DNA from: Oscillospiraceae bacterium
Lineage (GTDB): Bacteria > Bacillota > Clostridia > Oscillospirales > Oscillospiraceae
Length of the DNA: 56,190 nucleotides
Direction: 5' to 3'
NCBI GenBank assembly: GCA_017619715.1
Contig: JAFZRS010000027.1
Coordinates: forward strand, 1-56,190
The notes under the pieces are model-generated. The model saw only the letters and a program-made list of their open reading frames with translations, was not told where the DNA came from and did no database searches. Both the position numbers and the translations under genes were made by a program. Shown here piece after piece: positions 7,778-16,011 of this stretch. How positions within the stretch are numbered: position 1 is the stretch's first letter; each line of letters opens with the position of its first letter.

Positions 7778-8212
7778 TTACCGACTCTTAAGCGGCACTC
7801 TGCGCACAGCAGGCGACCGTTTCCGGCGCGGTGCTCTGCCTTTCTTCCCTGCACGCAGCACACCGCCCAGAAGCGATCCCGCCAGAATGCACAGAGCAAA
7901 TTGCCAGCCGCCTGCCCCGAAGCGGCCGCCCTCCGGAAAGAGCAGTGAGGCGGCGCAGATCACGACCAAAAACAATGCCGCCACAGTCAGCGCGGCAGAC
8001 AGCGTTCCCTTTCCGCGCTCCGAGCCGATCCACGCCCCTGTTAACCCTGCCAAGCCGTAGCTGCCGAATATCCAGTTGCGCTGCATCTCCTGTGAAATGA
8101 CACCCTTTACCATTAAAAGCGCGCCAAGAGCCAGCAGTGCCGCTGCCGTCAGAACAGCGCACCCCAAGGCGATCCAAGTTCTTTTTCCGCGCAGCGTACG
8201 CATCACAGACAT
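7778..8212 (-). CDS. TIGR04086 family membrane protein
   Basis: 144-residue integral membrane protein with about four hydrophobic helices (residues ~12-35, 48-62, 70-92, 103-118) and a very basic C-terminal tail rich in Arg/Lys. The length, topology and position immediately behind yajC match the TIGR04086 family, which is common next to yajC in Clostridia. Function unknown. The ATG follows GGGGAGG with a 7-nt spacer, and that ribosome site forms one arm of the hairpin 8219-8258. Confidence 0.75.
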   Translation of the reverse strand: MSVMRTLRGKRTWIALGCAVLTAAALLALGALLMVKGVISQEMQRNWIFGSYGLAGLTGAWIGSERGKGTLSAALTVAALFLVVICAASLLFPEGGRFGAGGWQFALCILAGSLLGGVLRAGKKGRAPRRKRSPAVRRVPLKSR

Positions 8213-8218
8213 GACAAA

Positions 8219-8258
8219 ACCTCCCCGAACAGCTTTGCTTCAGCATATTCGGGGAGGT
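8219..8258 (-). terminator. Hairpin between yajC and TIGR04086 that contains the next ribosome site
   Basis: ACCTCCCCGAA (8219-8229) and TTCGGGGAGGT (8248-8258) form a perfect 11-bp stem with an 18-base loop. On the minus strand it is followed by TTTTGTC and then the ATG of the next gene. It looks like a terminator of yajC and, if read through, would sequester the GGGGAGG of the next gene. Confidence 0.65.
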
Positions 8259-8284
8259 GCATTGTTATGCTATGTTTACAACGA

Positions 8285-8659
8285 TTACTCTTTGGACTCG
8301 TCCTTGTCCCACGAATCGTTTTGCTCAGCAGGCGTTTCTTCCTCTGTCTTCTTCTCTGCCTTTTTCCGGGTGGGACGCTGCGCCGCGGCTGCCTGCTCGT
8401 CCAGCGTGCCTACGCTGCCGATGGCGGATTTGAGGAACTCCACCCGTACACGATCTTCACTGGTCTCAATCACAACGGTGCGATCCGTAATACCTACTAC
8501 GCGACCGTATACACCGCCGATCGTGGTGAGCCAGTCACCCTTTTTTAAGCTGTTGCGCATCTGCTCCGCTTCCTTCTTCCGCTTGTTCTCCGGACGGATC
8601 AGCAGGAAATAGAAAACAGCGAGCATGAGAACGATCATCAAAATGCCGGAATAATCCAT
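8285..8659 (-). CDS. yajC: Preprotein translocase subunit YajC
   Basis: 124-residue single-pass membrane protein of the Sec accessory complex. Residues 3-22 form the N-terminal membrane helix (GILMIVLMLAVFYFLLIRP), followed by the typical NKRKKEAEQMRNSLKKGDWL and TIGGVYGRVV segments. The C-terminal 40 residues are charged and low-complexity (KKAEKKTEEETPAEQ). It has its own promoter at 8695-8723. Position after tgt is the usual queA-tgt-yajC order. Confidence 0.95.
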   Translation of the reverse strand: MDYSGILMIVLMLAVFYFLLIRPENKRKKEAEQMRNSLKKGDWLTTIGGVYGRVVGITDRTVVIETSEDRVRVEFLKSAIGSVGTLDEQAAAAQRPTRKKAEKKTEEETPAEQNDSWDKDESKE

Positions 8660-8694
8660 AGTATAAAACTCCTTTTTGCTTGTTTGATGTGGTC

Positions 8695-8723
8695 ATTATA
8701 CAAAAATGAAAACGCTTTGGCAA
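8695..8723 (-). promoter_or_regulatory. Sigma-A promoter of yajC
   Basis: TTGCCA (8718-8723), 17-base spacer, TATAAT (8695-8700) on the minus strand, in the 70-base gap between tgt and yajC. It gives yajC transcription independent of the tRNA-modification genes. Confidence 0.75.
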
Positions 8724-8729
8724 GTCTTT

Positions 8730-9863
8730 TTACACCCGCTGCGCCAGTTTTTGACTGTACGCGGCGCGAAAGGCGTCAAACGTGCCATTATCGAGGCTTT
8801 CCCTAATGCGGCGCGCCAGTGTGTTGTAAAAATAGAGATTGTGCATCACCGCCAGACGCATACCCAGCATTTCCTCCGCGGCAAAGAGATGCCGTACATA
8901 CGCCCGGGAAAAACGGCGGCAGACCGGGCAGTCGCACGCAGGATCAATAGGACCGTCGTCCAATTTATAGCGGGCATTTTTGATGTTCAGCGTTCCCTGC
9001 CATGTAAACAACTTCCCGTGGCGGGCGTTGCGGGCAGGCATAACGCAGTCAAAAAAGTCCACGCCTCGCGCCACCGCCTCAATGATATTGGACGGCGTCC
9101 CCACGCCCATGAGATAGCGAGGCTTGTCCGAAGGCATATGAGGTTCCACCGCGTCAATGATCTTATACATCACCTCAGTGGGCTCTCCTACCGCCAGGCC
9201 GCCGATGGCATAGCCGTCACAGTCCAGCTTGGAGATCTCCTCCATGTGCCATGCGCGCAGGTCTTCATACGTCGCGCCCTGATTGATACCAAAGAGCATT
9301 TGATGGGGATTCACCGTATCCGGCAGCGAATTGAGCCGGTCGTGTTCCCGCTTGCACCGCTCCAGCCACCGCAGCGTCCGTTCGCACGAAGCTTTGGCAT
9401 AAGCATAGGGCGCGGGATTTTCCACACACTCATCGAATGCCATGGCAATATCCGAGCCGAGGTTGGACTGGATCTGCATGCTCTCCTCCGGCCCCATAAA
9501 AATGCGGTGACCGTCCAAATGGGAGGCAAAGGTGACACCTTCTTCCCGAATCTTCCTCAGACCCGCCAGAGAGAACACCTGAAAGCCGCCGCTGTCGGTG
9601 AGGATCGGACCGTCCCAGTTCATAAAACGGTGCAAACCGCCCAGACGGCGGATTACGTCATCACCGGGGCGCAGATGGAGATGATACGTGTTGCTCAACT
9701 CAATCTGACAGCCCAATTCCTTCAGATCAAATGCGCTGACACCGCCCTTAATTGCTCCCTGTGTGCCCACGTTCATAAAAACAGGCGTCTGCACCTGTCC
9801 GCCATGAGCGCATTGGAATACGCCGCGCCGTGCGCGACCTTGCGTTTTGAGTACCTGAAACAT
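8730..9863 (-). CDS. tgt: Queuine tRNA-ribosyltransferase Tgt
   Basis: 377-residue enzyme that exchanges guanine-34 for preQ1 in GUN-anticodon tRNAs. Visible are the catalytic DSGGFQVFSL segment (nucleophile region), the GGLAVGEP loop and the zinc site CDCPVCRRF with downstream His in the MHNLYFYN region. The ATG follows AAGGAG. It starts 11 bases behind queA, the next enzyme of queuosine synthesis. Confidence 0.97.
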   Translation of the reverse strand: MFQVLKTQGRARRGVFQCAHGGQVQTPVFMNVGTQGAIKGGVSAFDLKELGCQIELSNTYHLHLRPGDDVIRRLGGLHRFMNWDGPILTDSGGFQVFSLAGLRKIREEGVTFASHLDGHRIFMGPEESMQIQSNLGSDIAMAFDECVENPAPYAYAKASCERTLRWLERCKREHDRLNSLPDTVNPHQMLFGINQGATYEDLRAWHMEEISKLDCDGYAIGGLAVGEPTEVMYKIIDAVEPHMPSDKPRYLMGVGTPSNIIEAVARGVDFFDCVMPARNARHGKLFTWQGTLNIKNARYKLDDGPIDPACDCPVCRRFSRAYVRHLFAAEEMLGMRLAVMHNLYFYNTLARRIRESLDNGTFDAFRAAYSQKLAQRV

Positions 9864-9874
9864 GGATAACTCCT

Positions 9875-10900
9875 TTATCGGATCAACGTGGCGTCGCCAA
9901 AACTAAAAAACCGGTAGCGTTCCCGCACGGCTTCTTCATAGGCGGCAAGCACATGTTCCCGCCCTGCCAGCGCCGATACCAACATGATAAGGGTGGATTC
10001 GGGCAGATGGAAGTTGGTAATCAGCCCGTCCAGCACCTTAAAACGATAACCGGGATAGATAAAGATATTGGTCCAGCCGGCGCCCGAGCGCACCGTGCCG
10101 TCCTCCCCTGCCCAACTCTCCACTGTGCGGCAGGAGGTGGTGCCCACGCAGATGACACGTCCGCCCCTGCGCTTTGTGACGTTGATGCGCTCCGCCGTCT
10201 CCGGGGAGATCACGCAGTACTCGCTGTGCATCTCGTGGTCGGTGATCTCCTCTGTTTTGACCGGGCGAAATGTACCCAGCCCCACGTGGAGCGTCACAAA
10301 AGCCAATTCCACGCCCATAGCGCGGATTTTCTCCAACAGTTCCTCTGTAAAATGCAAGCCCGCCGTGGGCGCGGCGGCACTGCCGGTAACTTTGGAATAG
10401 ACAGTCTGATACCGTTCCCTATCCTGCAGTTCCGCACGGATATAGGGCGGCAGGGGCATTTTGCCCAGACGGTCAAGGATCTCCAAAAAGATGCCGTCAT
10501 AATCAAATCGAACCAGTCGGTTGCCATCGGGCAATTCCTCCGTCACCTGCGCGGTCAATTCCCCGCCGCCGAAGGATAGCCGTGTACCGACGTGCATACG
10601 CCTGCCGGGACGCACCAGACATTCCCACGTCTTCTCGCCCCGGTCGATCAAAAGCAGCACCTCGCAGGCGCCGCCGCCGGGCAGTCGCTCACCCAGCAGC
10701 CTGGCGGGCAGTACACGGGAATCGTTGAGTACCAGACAGTCACCCGGACGCAGATAGGACGGCAGATCATAAAAATGCCGATGCTCTATGGCGCCGGTGT
10801 CCTTGTCCAGCACCAGCAGACGCGATGCGTCCCGCCGCGCCGCAGGCGTCTGGGCAATCAGTTCCTGCGGAAGATCAAAGTAGAAGTCACTTGTTTTCAT
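9875..10900 (-). CDS. queA: S-adenosylmethionine:tRNA ribosyltransferase-isomerase QueA
   Basis: 341-residue enzyme that transfers the ribosyl part of SAM to preQ1-tRNA to give epoxyqueuosine. It begins with the family pattern [20 protein letters not shown], has [10 protein letters not shown] near residue 60, [12 protein letters not shown] near 180 and ends [12 protein letters not shown]. It lies 7 bases behind tyrS with only a weak ribosome site, which suggests translational coupling. No preQ1 riboswitch or synthesis gene is visible here, so preQ1 or queuine is probably salvaged or made elsewhere. Confidence 0.97.
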   Translation of the reverse strand: MKTSDFYFDLPQELIAQTPAARRDASRLLVLDKDTGAIEHRHFYDLPSYLRPGDCLVLNDSRVLPARLLGERLPGGGACEVLLLIDRGEKTWECLVRPGRRMHVGTRLSFGGGELTAQVTEELPDGNRLVRFDYDGIFLEILDRLGKMPLPPYIRAELQDRERYQTVYSKVTGSAAAPTAGLHFTEELLEKIRAMGVELAFVTLHVGLGTFRPVKTEEITDHEMHSEYCVISPETAERINVTKRRGGRVICVGTTSCRTVESWAGEDGTVRSGAGWTNIFIYPGYRFKVLDGLITNFHLPESTLIMLVSALAGREHVLAAYEEAVRERYRFFSFGDATLIR

Positions 10901-10907
10901 GCCGCGA

Positions 10908-12134
10908 TCACACCAAACGGACGCGATGGAACACTTTTTTACCCTTGCGGATCACCAGACCGTCGCCGGCAAGCTGGTCGCAGGTGTAGGATTCGTCGAT
11001 AGAGGTTACCTTACCGTCATTCACCGATACGCCGCCTTGTTGAATAAGACGCCGCGCCTCACCCCGGGAAGCGCACAGTCCGCATTTGACCAGCAGCGTC
11101 ATCACATTGATTGTCGCGCCGTCAAAATCGCCCTGTGTCAACTCCGTAGACGGCATATTTTCCGCGTTTCCCGCGCCGGAGAATAACGCGCGGGCGGCGT
11201 CTTTTGCTTTCTCCGCCTCCTCTTCACCGTGTACCATGCGCGTAAGCTCATAGGCGAGAATTTCCTTGGCGTCGTTGAGCTGTGCGCCCTCCCAGGACGA
11301 CATTTTTTCGATCTCGCTAAGGGGCAGGAACGTCAGCATGCGGATACACTTCAGCACGTCCGCATCGTCCACATTCCGCCAGTACTGATAAAACTGGAAG
11401 GGACTGGTTTTCTCGGGATCGAGCCAGACGGCATTGCCCGCTGTTTTGCCCATTTTGCGACCCTGTGAGTCGGTCAGGAGCGTAATGGTCATGGCGTGAG
11501 CGTCCTTGCCCAGCTTGCGGCGGATCAGCTCCGTGCCGCCGAGCATATTGCTCCACTGGTCGTCGCCGCCGAACTGCATATTGCAGCCGTGGTGTTGGAA
11601 CAGATAATAGAAATCATAGCTCTGCATGATCATATAGTTGAACTCCAGAAAGCTCAAGCCCTTTTCCATACGCTGCTTATAGCACTCGGCACGCAGCATA
11701 TTGTTCACGGAAAAGCAGGCGCCCACCTCCCGCAGCAGATCCACATAGTTCAACCCCAACAACCAGTCGGCATTGTTGAGCATCTGTGCCTTGCCGGGTC
11801 CGAATTCGATGAACTTCCCCATCTGCCGTTTGAAACAGGCGGCATTATGGTCAATATCCTCTCTTGTCAGCATCTTTCGCATGTCGCTGCGCCCGGAGGG
11901 ATCGCCGATCATGGTCGTGCCGCCGCCGATCAGTGCAATAGGCTGATTGCCAGCCATTTGCAGACGCTTCATCAGCGTCAGCGCCATAAAATGCCCGGCT
12001 GTGAGGCTGTCTGCCGTGCAGTCAAACCCGATATAGAACGTGGCCTTTCCGCTGTTGACCATCGTGCGGATCTCTTCTTCGTCTGTCACTTGAGCAATAA
12101 GACCCCGTTCCACCAGTTCTTCGTAAATTCCCAT
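10908..12134 (-). CDS. tyrS: Tyrosyl-tRNA synthetase
   Basis: 408-residue class I synthetase charging tRNA-Tyr. The HIGH-like motif is in [13 protein letters not shown] near residue 45, the tyrosine pocket in [21 protein letters not shown] is split around residue 175-195, and the KMSKS-like loop is KMGKTAGN near 232. A C-terminal S4 RNA-binding domain covers the last 65 residues. The ATG follows AAAGGAAG. Only 41 bases separate it from recN, with no room for a T-box leader. Confidence 0.96.
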   Translation of the reverse strand: MGIYEELVERGLIAQVTDEEEIRTMVNSGKATFYIGFDCTADSLTAGHFMALTLMKRLQMAGNQPIALIGGGTTMIGDPSGRSDMRKMLTREDIDHNAACFKRQMGKFIEFGPGKAQMLNNADWLLGLNYVDLLREVGACFSVNNMLRAECYKQRMEKGLSFLEFNYMIMQSYDFYYLFQHHGCNMQFGGDDQWSNMLGGTELIRRKLGKDAHAMTITLLTDSQGRKMGKTAGNAVWLDPEKTSPFQFYQYWRNVDDADVLKCIRMLTFLPLSEIEKMSSWEGAQLNDAKEILAYELTRMVHGEEEAEKAKDAARALFSGAGNAENMPSTELTQGDFDGATINVMTLLVKCGLCASRGEARRLIQQGGVSVNDGKVTSIDESYTCDQLAGDGLVIRKGKKVFHRVRLV

Positions 12135-12175
12135 TGTGTTCTTCCTTTCTTATTTCCCACGGCTGCATGTTGCCG

Positions 12176-13843
12176 TTATAAGGTGCTTTTATACGTTTCC
12201 GCCTCGTGCAACAGTTCCTCCGCGCCGGAGAGCATCACCTCGGAAACGTGACTGCCGCCTGTAAGCCGCGCCAGCTCCTGCCGCCGTTGGAGACGGTCCA
12301 AGCAGGTGACGCTGGTATACGTGCGTCCGCTGCGTTCTCCTTTTTCCACGGAAAAATGGGTGTCCGCCATCGCCGCCAACTGCGGCAGATGCGTGACGCA
12401 TAGAACCTGCTTGCCGCGGCTCAGACGCGCCAGTTTTTCCGCCACCTTCTGCGCCGCCCGACCGCTGACGCCGGTATCCACTTCGTCAAAGACCATTGTG
12501 GCTACCTCGTCCTGCTCGCTGAGCACGTTTTTCAGCGCCAGCATAATACGCGCCAGCTCGCCGCCGGAGGCGATCTTCTGGATAGGCTTCAATTCCTCTC
12601 CCACGTTGGCGGACATCAGAAAACGCACTTCGTCCATACCGCTCTCGTCCAACGGCTTCTCGGCAAAGGATACGGCAAAGCGCACCTTGTCCATATCCAA
12701 CTGCCGCAGCTCCGACAATATCCGCTCTGTAAGCTCCTGCGCCGCCGTGCGCCGCGCCTGTGAAAGCTCCCCGGCGGCGGTGCGCGCCGTCTGCTCCGCC
12801 TGCGTGCGCCGCCGTTCCATATCCAGAAGCGTATCGTCCGATTCCTCAATCTGTTCCAACCGCGTGCGGCAGCGATCCAAATAGGACAACATATCCTCTA
12901 CGGTGGGACCGTATTTCTTTTTCAGACGGTAGAGCTGATCCAACCGTCCCTCTACCTCGTCCAGCTCACCCGGGGAGAAGGCAAAATGATCCCGCCGATC
13001 CCGTACGGTGTCCGCCACGTCGTACGTCTCGCTGTACAGACTCTCCAACCGTTCACACAGCGCGGCGTAATCCTCGTCCAGATCCCGGATGCCGGAGAGC
13101 GCGTCCTGCGCCCGGCGCAAAAGACTCAACGCGCCCTCGTCCTCATCGCCGTTCAAACAGTAATCCGCCTGCGCCACAGCGGAAATGAACTTCTCGCTGT
13201 TGCGTAGAAAATTGCGGCGGCTGTACAGTTCTTCCTCCTCGCCGCTTTTAAGCTGTGCCCGTTCCAACTCGTTGATCTGGTAGCGCAGCGTATCCACCTG
13301 CCGGGCGCGTTCCGCCTCGTCCATCTGCAGCGACGCAATGGCACGGCGCAGCTCTGATAAAGTGCGGTACGCCGCCTGATATGTACTTCGCATCTGTTCC
13401 GTGCGCCCGAAATTATCCAGATAGACGATGTGCTGTTCCTCATCTAACAGCTGCTGCCCATCGTGCTGACCGTGAATATTTAACAATCGCGTGCCCGCGG
13501 CGCGCAGCTGCGTCACCGTGGCAGGCCGTCCGTTGATCCGGCAGAGATTGCGGCCGTCGGTGTAGATCTCGCGCTGCAGCAACAATTCCTCACCGGGAGC
13601 AACACCCCACTCCTGTGCAAGATCCGCAGGAGGATCGGTAAAAGTCGCGCTGACAAATGCTTTTTCACTTCCGGTGCGAATCAGATCCCGGGACGTGCGC
13701 TGTCCCAGTACGGCGCTCATGGCGTCGATCACAATGGATTTTCCCGCGCCTGTCTCGCCGGTCAGCACATTGAAGCCGGATGCAAACGTAATGTCCGACT
13801 GTTCGATAATCGCAATATTTTCAATATGAAGCAGTTGCAGCAT
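12176..13843 (-). CDS. recN: DNA repair protein RecN
   Basis: 555-residue SMC-like ATPase acting in double-strand break repair. Walker A is GETGAGKSIVID near residue 30; the signature and Walker B region near the C-terminus reads IASGGELARIMLALK and MVFDEVDTGVSG. Between them is a long coiled coil (about 160-370). The ATG at 13843 follows GGAGGG; the frame extends 17 codons upstream into the end of argR without a site. The argR-recN pairing is typical of Firmicutes. No LexA box is visible at this gene. Confidence 0.96.
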   Translation of the reverse strand: MLQLLHIENIAIIEQSDITFASGFNVLTGETGAGKSIVIDAMSAVLGQRTSRDLIRTGSEKAFVSATFTDPPADLAQEWGVAPGEELLLQREIYTDGRNLCRINGRPATVTQLRAAGTRLLNIHGQHDGQQLLDEEQHIVYLDNFGRTEQMRSTYQAAYRTLSELRRAIASLQMDEAERARQVDTLRYQINELERAQLKSGEEEELYSRRNFLRNSEKFISAVAQADYCLNGDEDEGALSLLRRAQDALSGIRDLDEDYAALCERLESLYSETYDVADTVRDRRDHFAFSPGELDEVEGRLDQLYRLKKKYGPTVEDMLSYLDRCRTRLEQIEESDDTLLDMERRRTQAEQTARTAAGELSQARRTAAQELTERILSELRQLDMDKVRFAVSFAEKPLDESGMDEVRFLMSANVGEELKPIQKIASGGELARIMLALKNVLSEQDEVATMVFDEVDTGVSGRAAQKVAEKLARLSRGKQVLCVTHLPQLAAMADTHFSVEKGERSGRTYTSVTCLDRLQRRQELARLTGGSHVSEVMLSGAEELLHEAETYKSTL

Positions 13844-13863
13844 CTGTGCACCCTCCGCGTCTG

Positions 13864-14316
13864 TCAGCGCAACTGATCCTGTACCTGCGTACAAAAATCC
13901 GCGGCGTCCACGCTCTCGCGCATAATCAGCAAAACTGTATCGTCTCCCGCCAGCGTACCCACAATGTCAGCATGTCCCATGCCGTCCAGCGCCGCCGCCG
14001 CCGCATTGGCAAGTCCCGGCATGGTCTTAATGACAACAATGTTTTGTGCATAGTCCACCGACAAAACACTCTCGCGGAAAATAGCCCGCAGCTTGTCGGC
14101 AAAGTTTAACCGCGTCCGATGTACGGATACGGCATAGCGATACCGCCCCTGCCCCACCGGCTCCTTGACCAGATGCAGCTCTTTGATATCTCGGGAAATA
14201 GTCGCCTGCGTGCTTTTAAATCCCCGTTGGCGCAGACGATCCAGGAGCTGTTCCTGCGTTTCGATCGTCTCCTGGGTGATGATTTCCAGCAGAACGGCTT
14301 GTCTGTCATTTTTCAT
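13864..14316 (-). CDS. argR: Arginine repressor ArgR
   Basis: 150-residue arginine-dependent transcription regulator. The N-terminal winged helix carries RQRGFKSTQATISRDIKEL (residues ~30-48); the C-terminal hexamerisation and arginine-binding domain ends with GTLAGDDTVLLIMRE. The ATG at 14316 follows GGAGG and overlaps the end of nadK by 11 bases. In Firmicutes it is often in this nadK-argR-recN cluster. Confidence 0.96.
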   Translation of the reverse strand: MKNDRQAVLLEIITQETIETQEQLLDRLRQRGFKSTQATISRDIKELHLVKEPVGQGRYRYAVSVHRTRLNFADKLRAIFRESVLSVDYAQNIVVIKTMPGLANAAAAALDGMGHADIVGTLAGDDTVLLIMRESVDAADFCTQVQDQLR

Positions 14317-15184
14317 ACTTAGCAGCCTCCATTGCCATTTTGTTGTCCAGGATCGCGCAAAAGCTCTTCTTTGATAAACGCACCAGATCAGTGGAATATT
14401 TGGACTGACGCACCTGTACCTTGTCACCGTTTCTCAAGGAAAACGCCTTCCCGCCGTCTACGGAGAGGTAGACAAATTTTCGGTTTGCCTCCGCCGCCTC
14501 CACCGTGATCACGTGTTCCGGCGAGAGCACATAGCAGCCGCCCCGGGTAGAGTGCGCGCAGATCGGCGTGATGAGCAGATTGCGGGCAGTCGGTTCTACG
14601 ATAGGTCCGCCTGCCGCCATGGAATAGCCAGTGGAACCGGTGGGCGTGGCAATCACAACGCCATCGCCCGTGACCCGTGTCAAGCGGCCTTCTTCTGTAA
14701 AGGTATCAAGCCTTACAACCCTTGCAATAGAGCCTTTTGAAATAACGGCGTCATTTAAGCCGAGGTTGGTATAGGTGACGCGCCCGTTCCGAAGCACCGA
14801 TACGTCCAGCATCATGCGGGACTCCACGCTGAAATCCCAACTGCGCAGATCCCGCAGGCGCTCCAGCTCGTTCGGTTCCAGTTCGGACATGAACCCCAGA
14901 CTCCCCAGATTGATGCCAAGTACGGGTACATTATGCAATGCAACGGTTTTAGCAAGATGCAGGATCGTTCCGTCGCCTCCGAAGGCGATCAACAGATCGG
15001 CGCCGTGAATCTCCCGATCCAGCGGCGTCACCGGCATATCGGCGTTTCGTTCCGCCCCTTCCTGCTGAAAGGGCAGGCACGTAACAGTGGAGATTCCCAC
15101 CTGCTCCAAAATCGACTTGGCGCGTGCCGCCACCTTCAAATCAGTGTCGCGGTACGGATTGGGACACAGAATGACTCTTCTCAT
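14306..15184 (-). CDS. nadK: NAD kinase
   Basis: 292-residue enzyme phosphorylating NAD to NADP. The kinase motif FGGDGTILHLA lies near residue 65, the LGFMSE motif at about 95, the LNDAVI loop near 145 and TPTGSTGYSMAAGGPI near 185. The ATG at 15184 follows AAAGGAAG and overlaps the tlyA stop by 4 bases (ATGA). Confidence 0.96.
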   Translation of the reverse strand: MRRVILCPNPYRDTDLKVAARAKSILEQVGISTVTCLPFQQEGAERNADMPVTPLDREIHGADLLIAFGGDGTILHLAKTVALHNVPVLGINLGSLGFMSELEPNELERLRDLRSWDFSVESRMMLDVSVLRNGRVTYTNLGLNDAVISKGSIARVVRLDTFTEEGRLTRVTGDGVVIATPTGSTGYSMAAGGPIVEPTARNLLITPICAHSTRGGCYVLSPEHVITVEAAEANRKFVYLSVDGGKAFSLRNGDKVQVRQSKYSTDLVRLSKKSFCAILDNKMAMEAAKYEK

Positions 15185-16011
15185 TTCGCTTCCTTTCCGG
15201 CAGCCGGCGGATTCGTCAACGCACAATGCGATGCCGCAACAACGGCATCTATATCCACCGGCGCATCTGCCTCCTCCGACTTGCGAAGATATCCCAGGTA
15301 TTCAATATTTCCCTCAGGTCCTCGAATGGGAGAATAGGTAATACCAATGACTGTAAAGTTATTATGCTTTACATATTCTAACACAGAGGCAATCACCTCT
15401 CGGTGCACGGCGCTATCACGCACCACGCCCTTCTTGCCTACTTTTTCACGTCCGGCTTCAAACTGCGGCTTGATGAGGCATACGATCTCGCCGCCCGGGC
15501 GCAGCAAGGGGTAGAGCGCGGGGAAAATCAGCTTTAAGGAGATAAAGGAAACATCAACGGAGATAAAATCCAGCGTTTCGGGAATCTGCTTGGACGATAG
15601 ATACCGGGCGTTGGTGCGTTCAAGGCATACAACGCGCGGATCGCTCCGCAGCTTCCAGTCCAGTTGCCCGTACCCGACGTCCACCGCGTAGACTTTCGAC
15701 GCGCCGTTTTGCAGCATACAGTCGGTAAAGCCGCCGGTGGATGCGCCTATATCGGCGCAGATTTTTCCGTTCAATGTGATAGGCCATGTTTTCATGGCTT
15801 TTTCCAGTTTCCAGCCGCCGCGGCTGACATAGGGCATGACGTGGCGGCGCACCTCCACCTCCGCGTCCTTGGAAACCGCCATGCCCGGCTTATCTGCACG
15901 CTGTCCCGCCACAAAGACGTCGCCGGACATGATCACCGCCTGCGCCTGCTGGCGGCTGGGCAGAAGCTGTCGCTCTACCAAAAGGAGATCCAGCCGCATT
16001 TTACCGCTCAT
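15181..16011 (-). CDS. tlyA: TlyA family rRNA 2'-O-methyltransferase
   Basis: 276-residue protein with an N-terminal S4 RNA-binding domain (MRLDLLLVERQLLPSR onward, residues 4-60) and an FtsJ/RrmJ-type methyltransferase domain with DIGASTGGFTDCML as the SAM motif near residue 85. TlyA proteins 2'-O-methylate rRNA cytidines. The ATG at 16011 follows GGAGG with a 7-nt spacer and overlaps dxs by ATGA. The frame extends 78 codons upstream as a shadow of dxs. Confidence 0.9.
   Translation of the reverse strand: MSGKMRLDLLLVERQLLPSRQQAQAVIMSGDVFVAGQRADKPGMAVSKDAEVEVRRHVMPYVSRGGWKLEKAMKTWPITLNGKICADIGASTGGFTDCMLQNGASKVYAVDVGYGQLDWKLRSDPRVVCLERTNARYLSSKQIPETLDFISVDVSFISLKLIFPALYPLLRPGGEIVCLIKPQFEAGREKVGKKGVVRDSAVHREVIASVLEYVKHNNFTVIGITYSPIRGPEGNIEYLGYLRKSEEADAPVDIDAVVAASHCALTNPPAAGKEAK

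Noticed and set aside
8706..9869. 387-codon plus-strand frame opposite tgt
   Set aside because: Antisense shadow; tgt has all motifs and a good start.
12135..12175. T-box leader for tyrS
   Set aside because: The gap to recN is only 41 bases and has no antiterminator or specifier structure.
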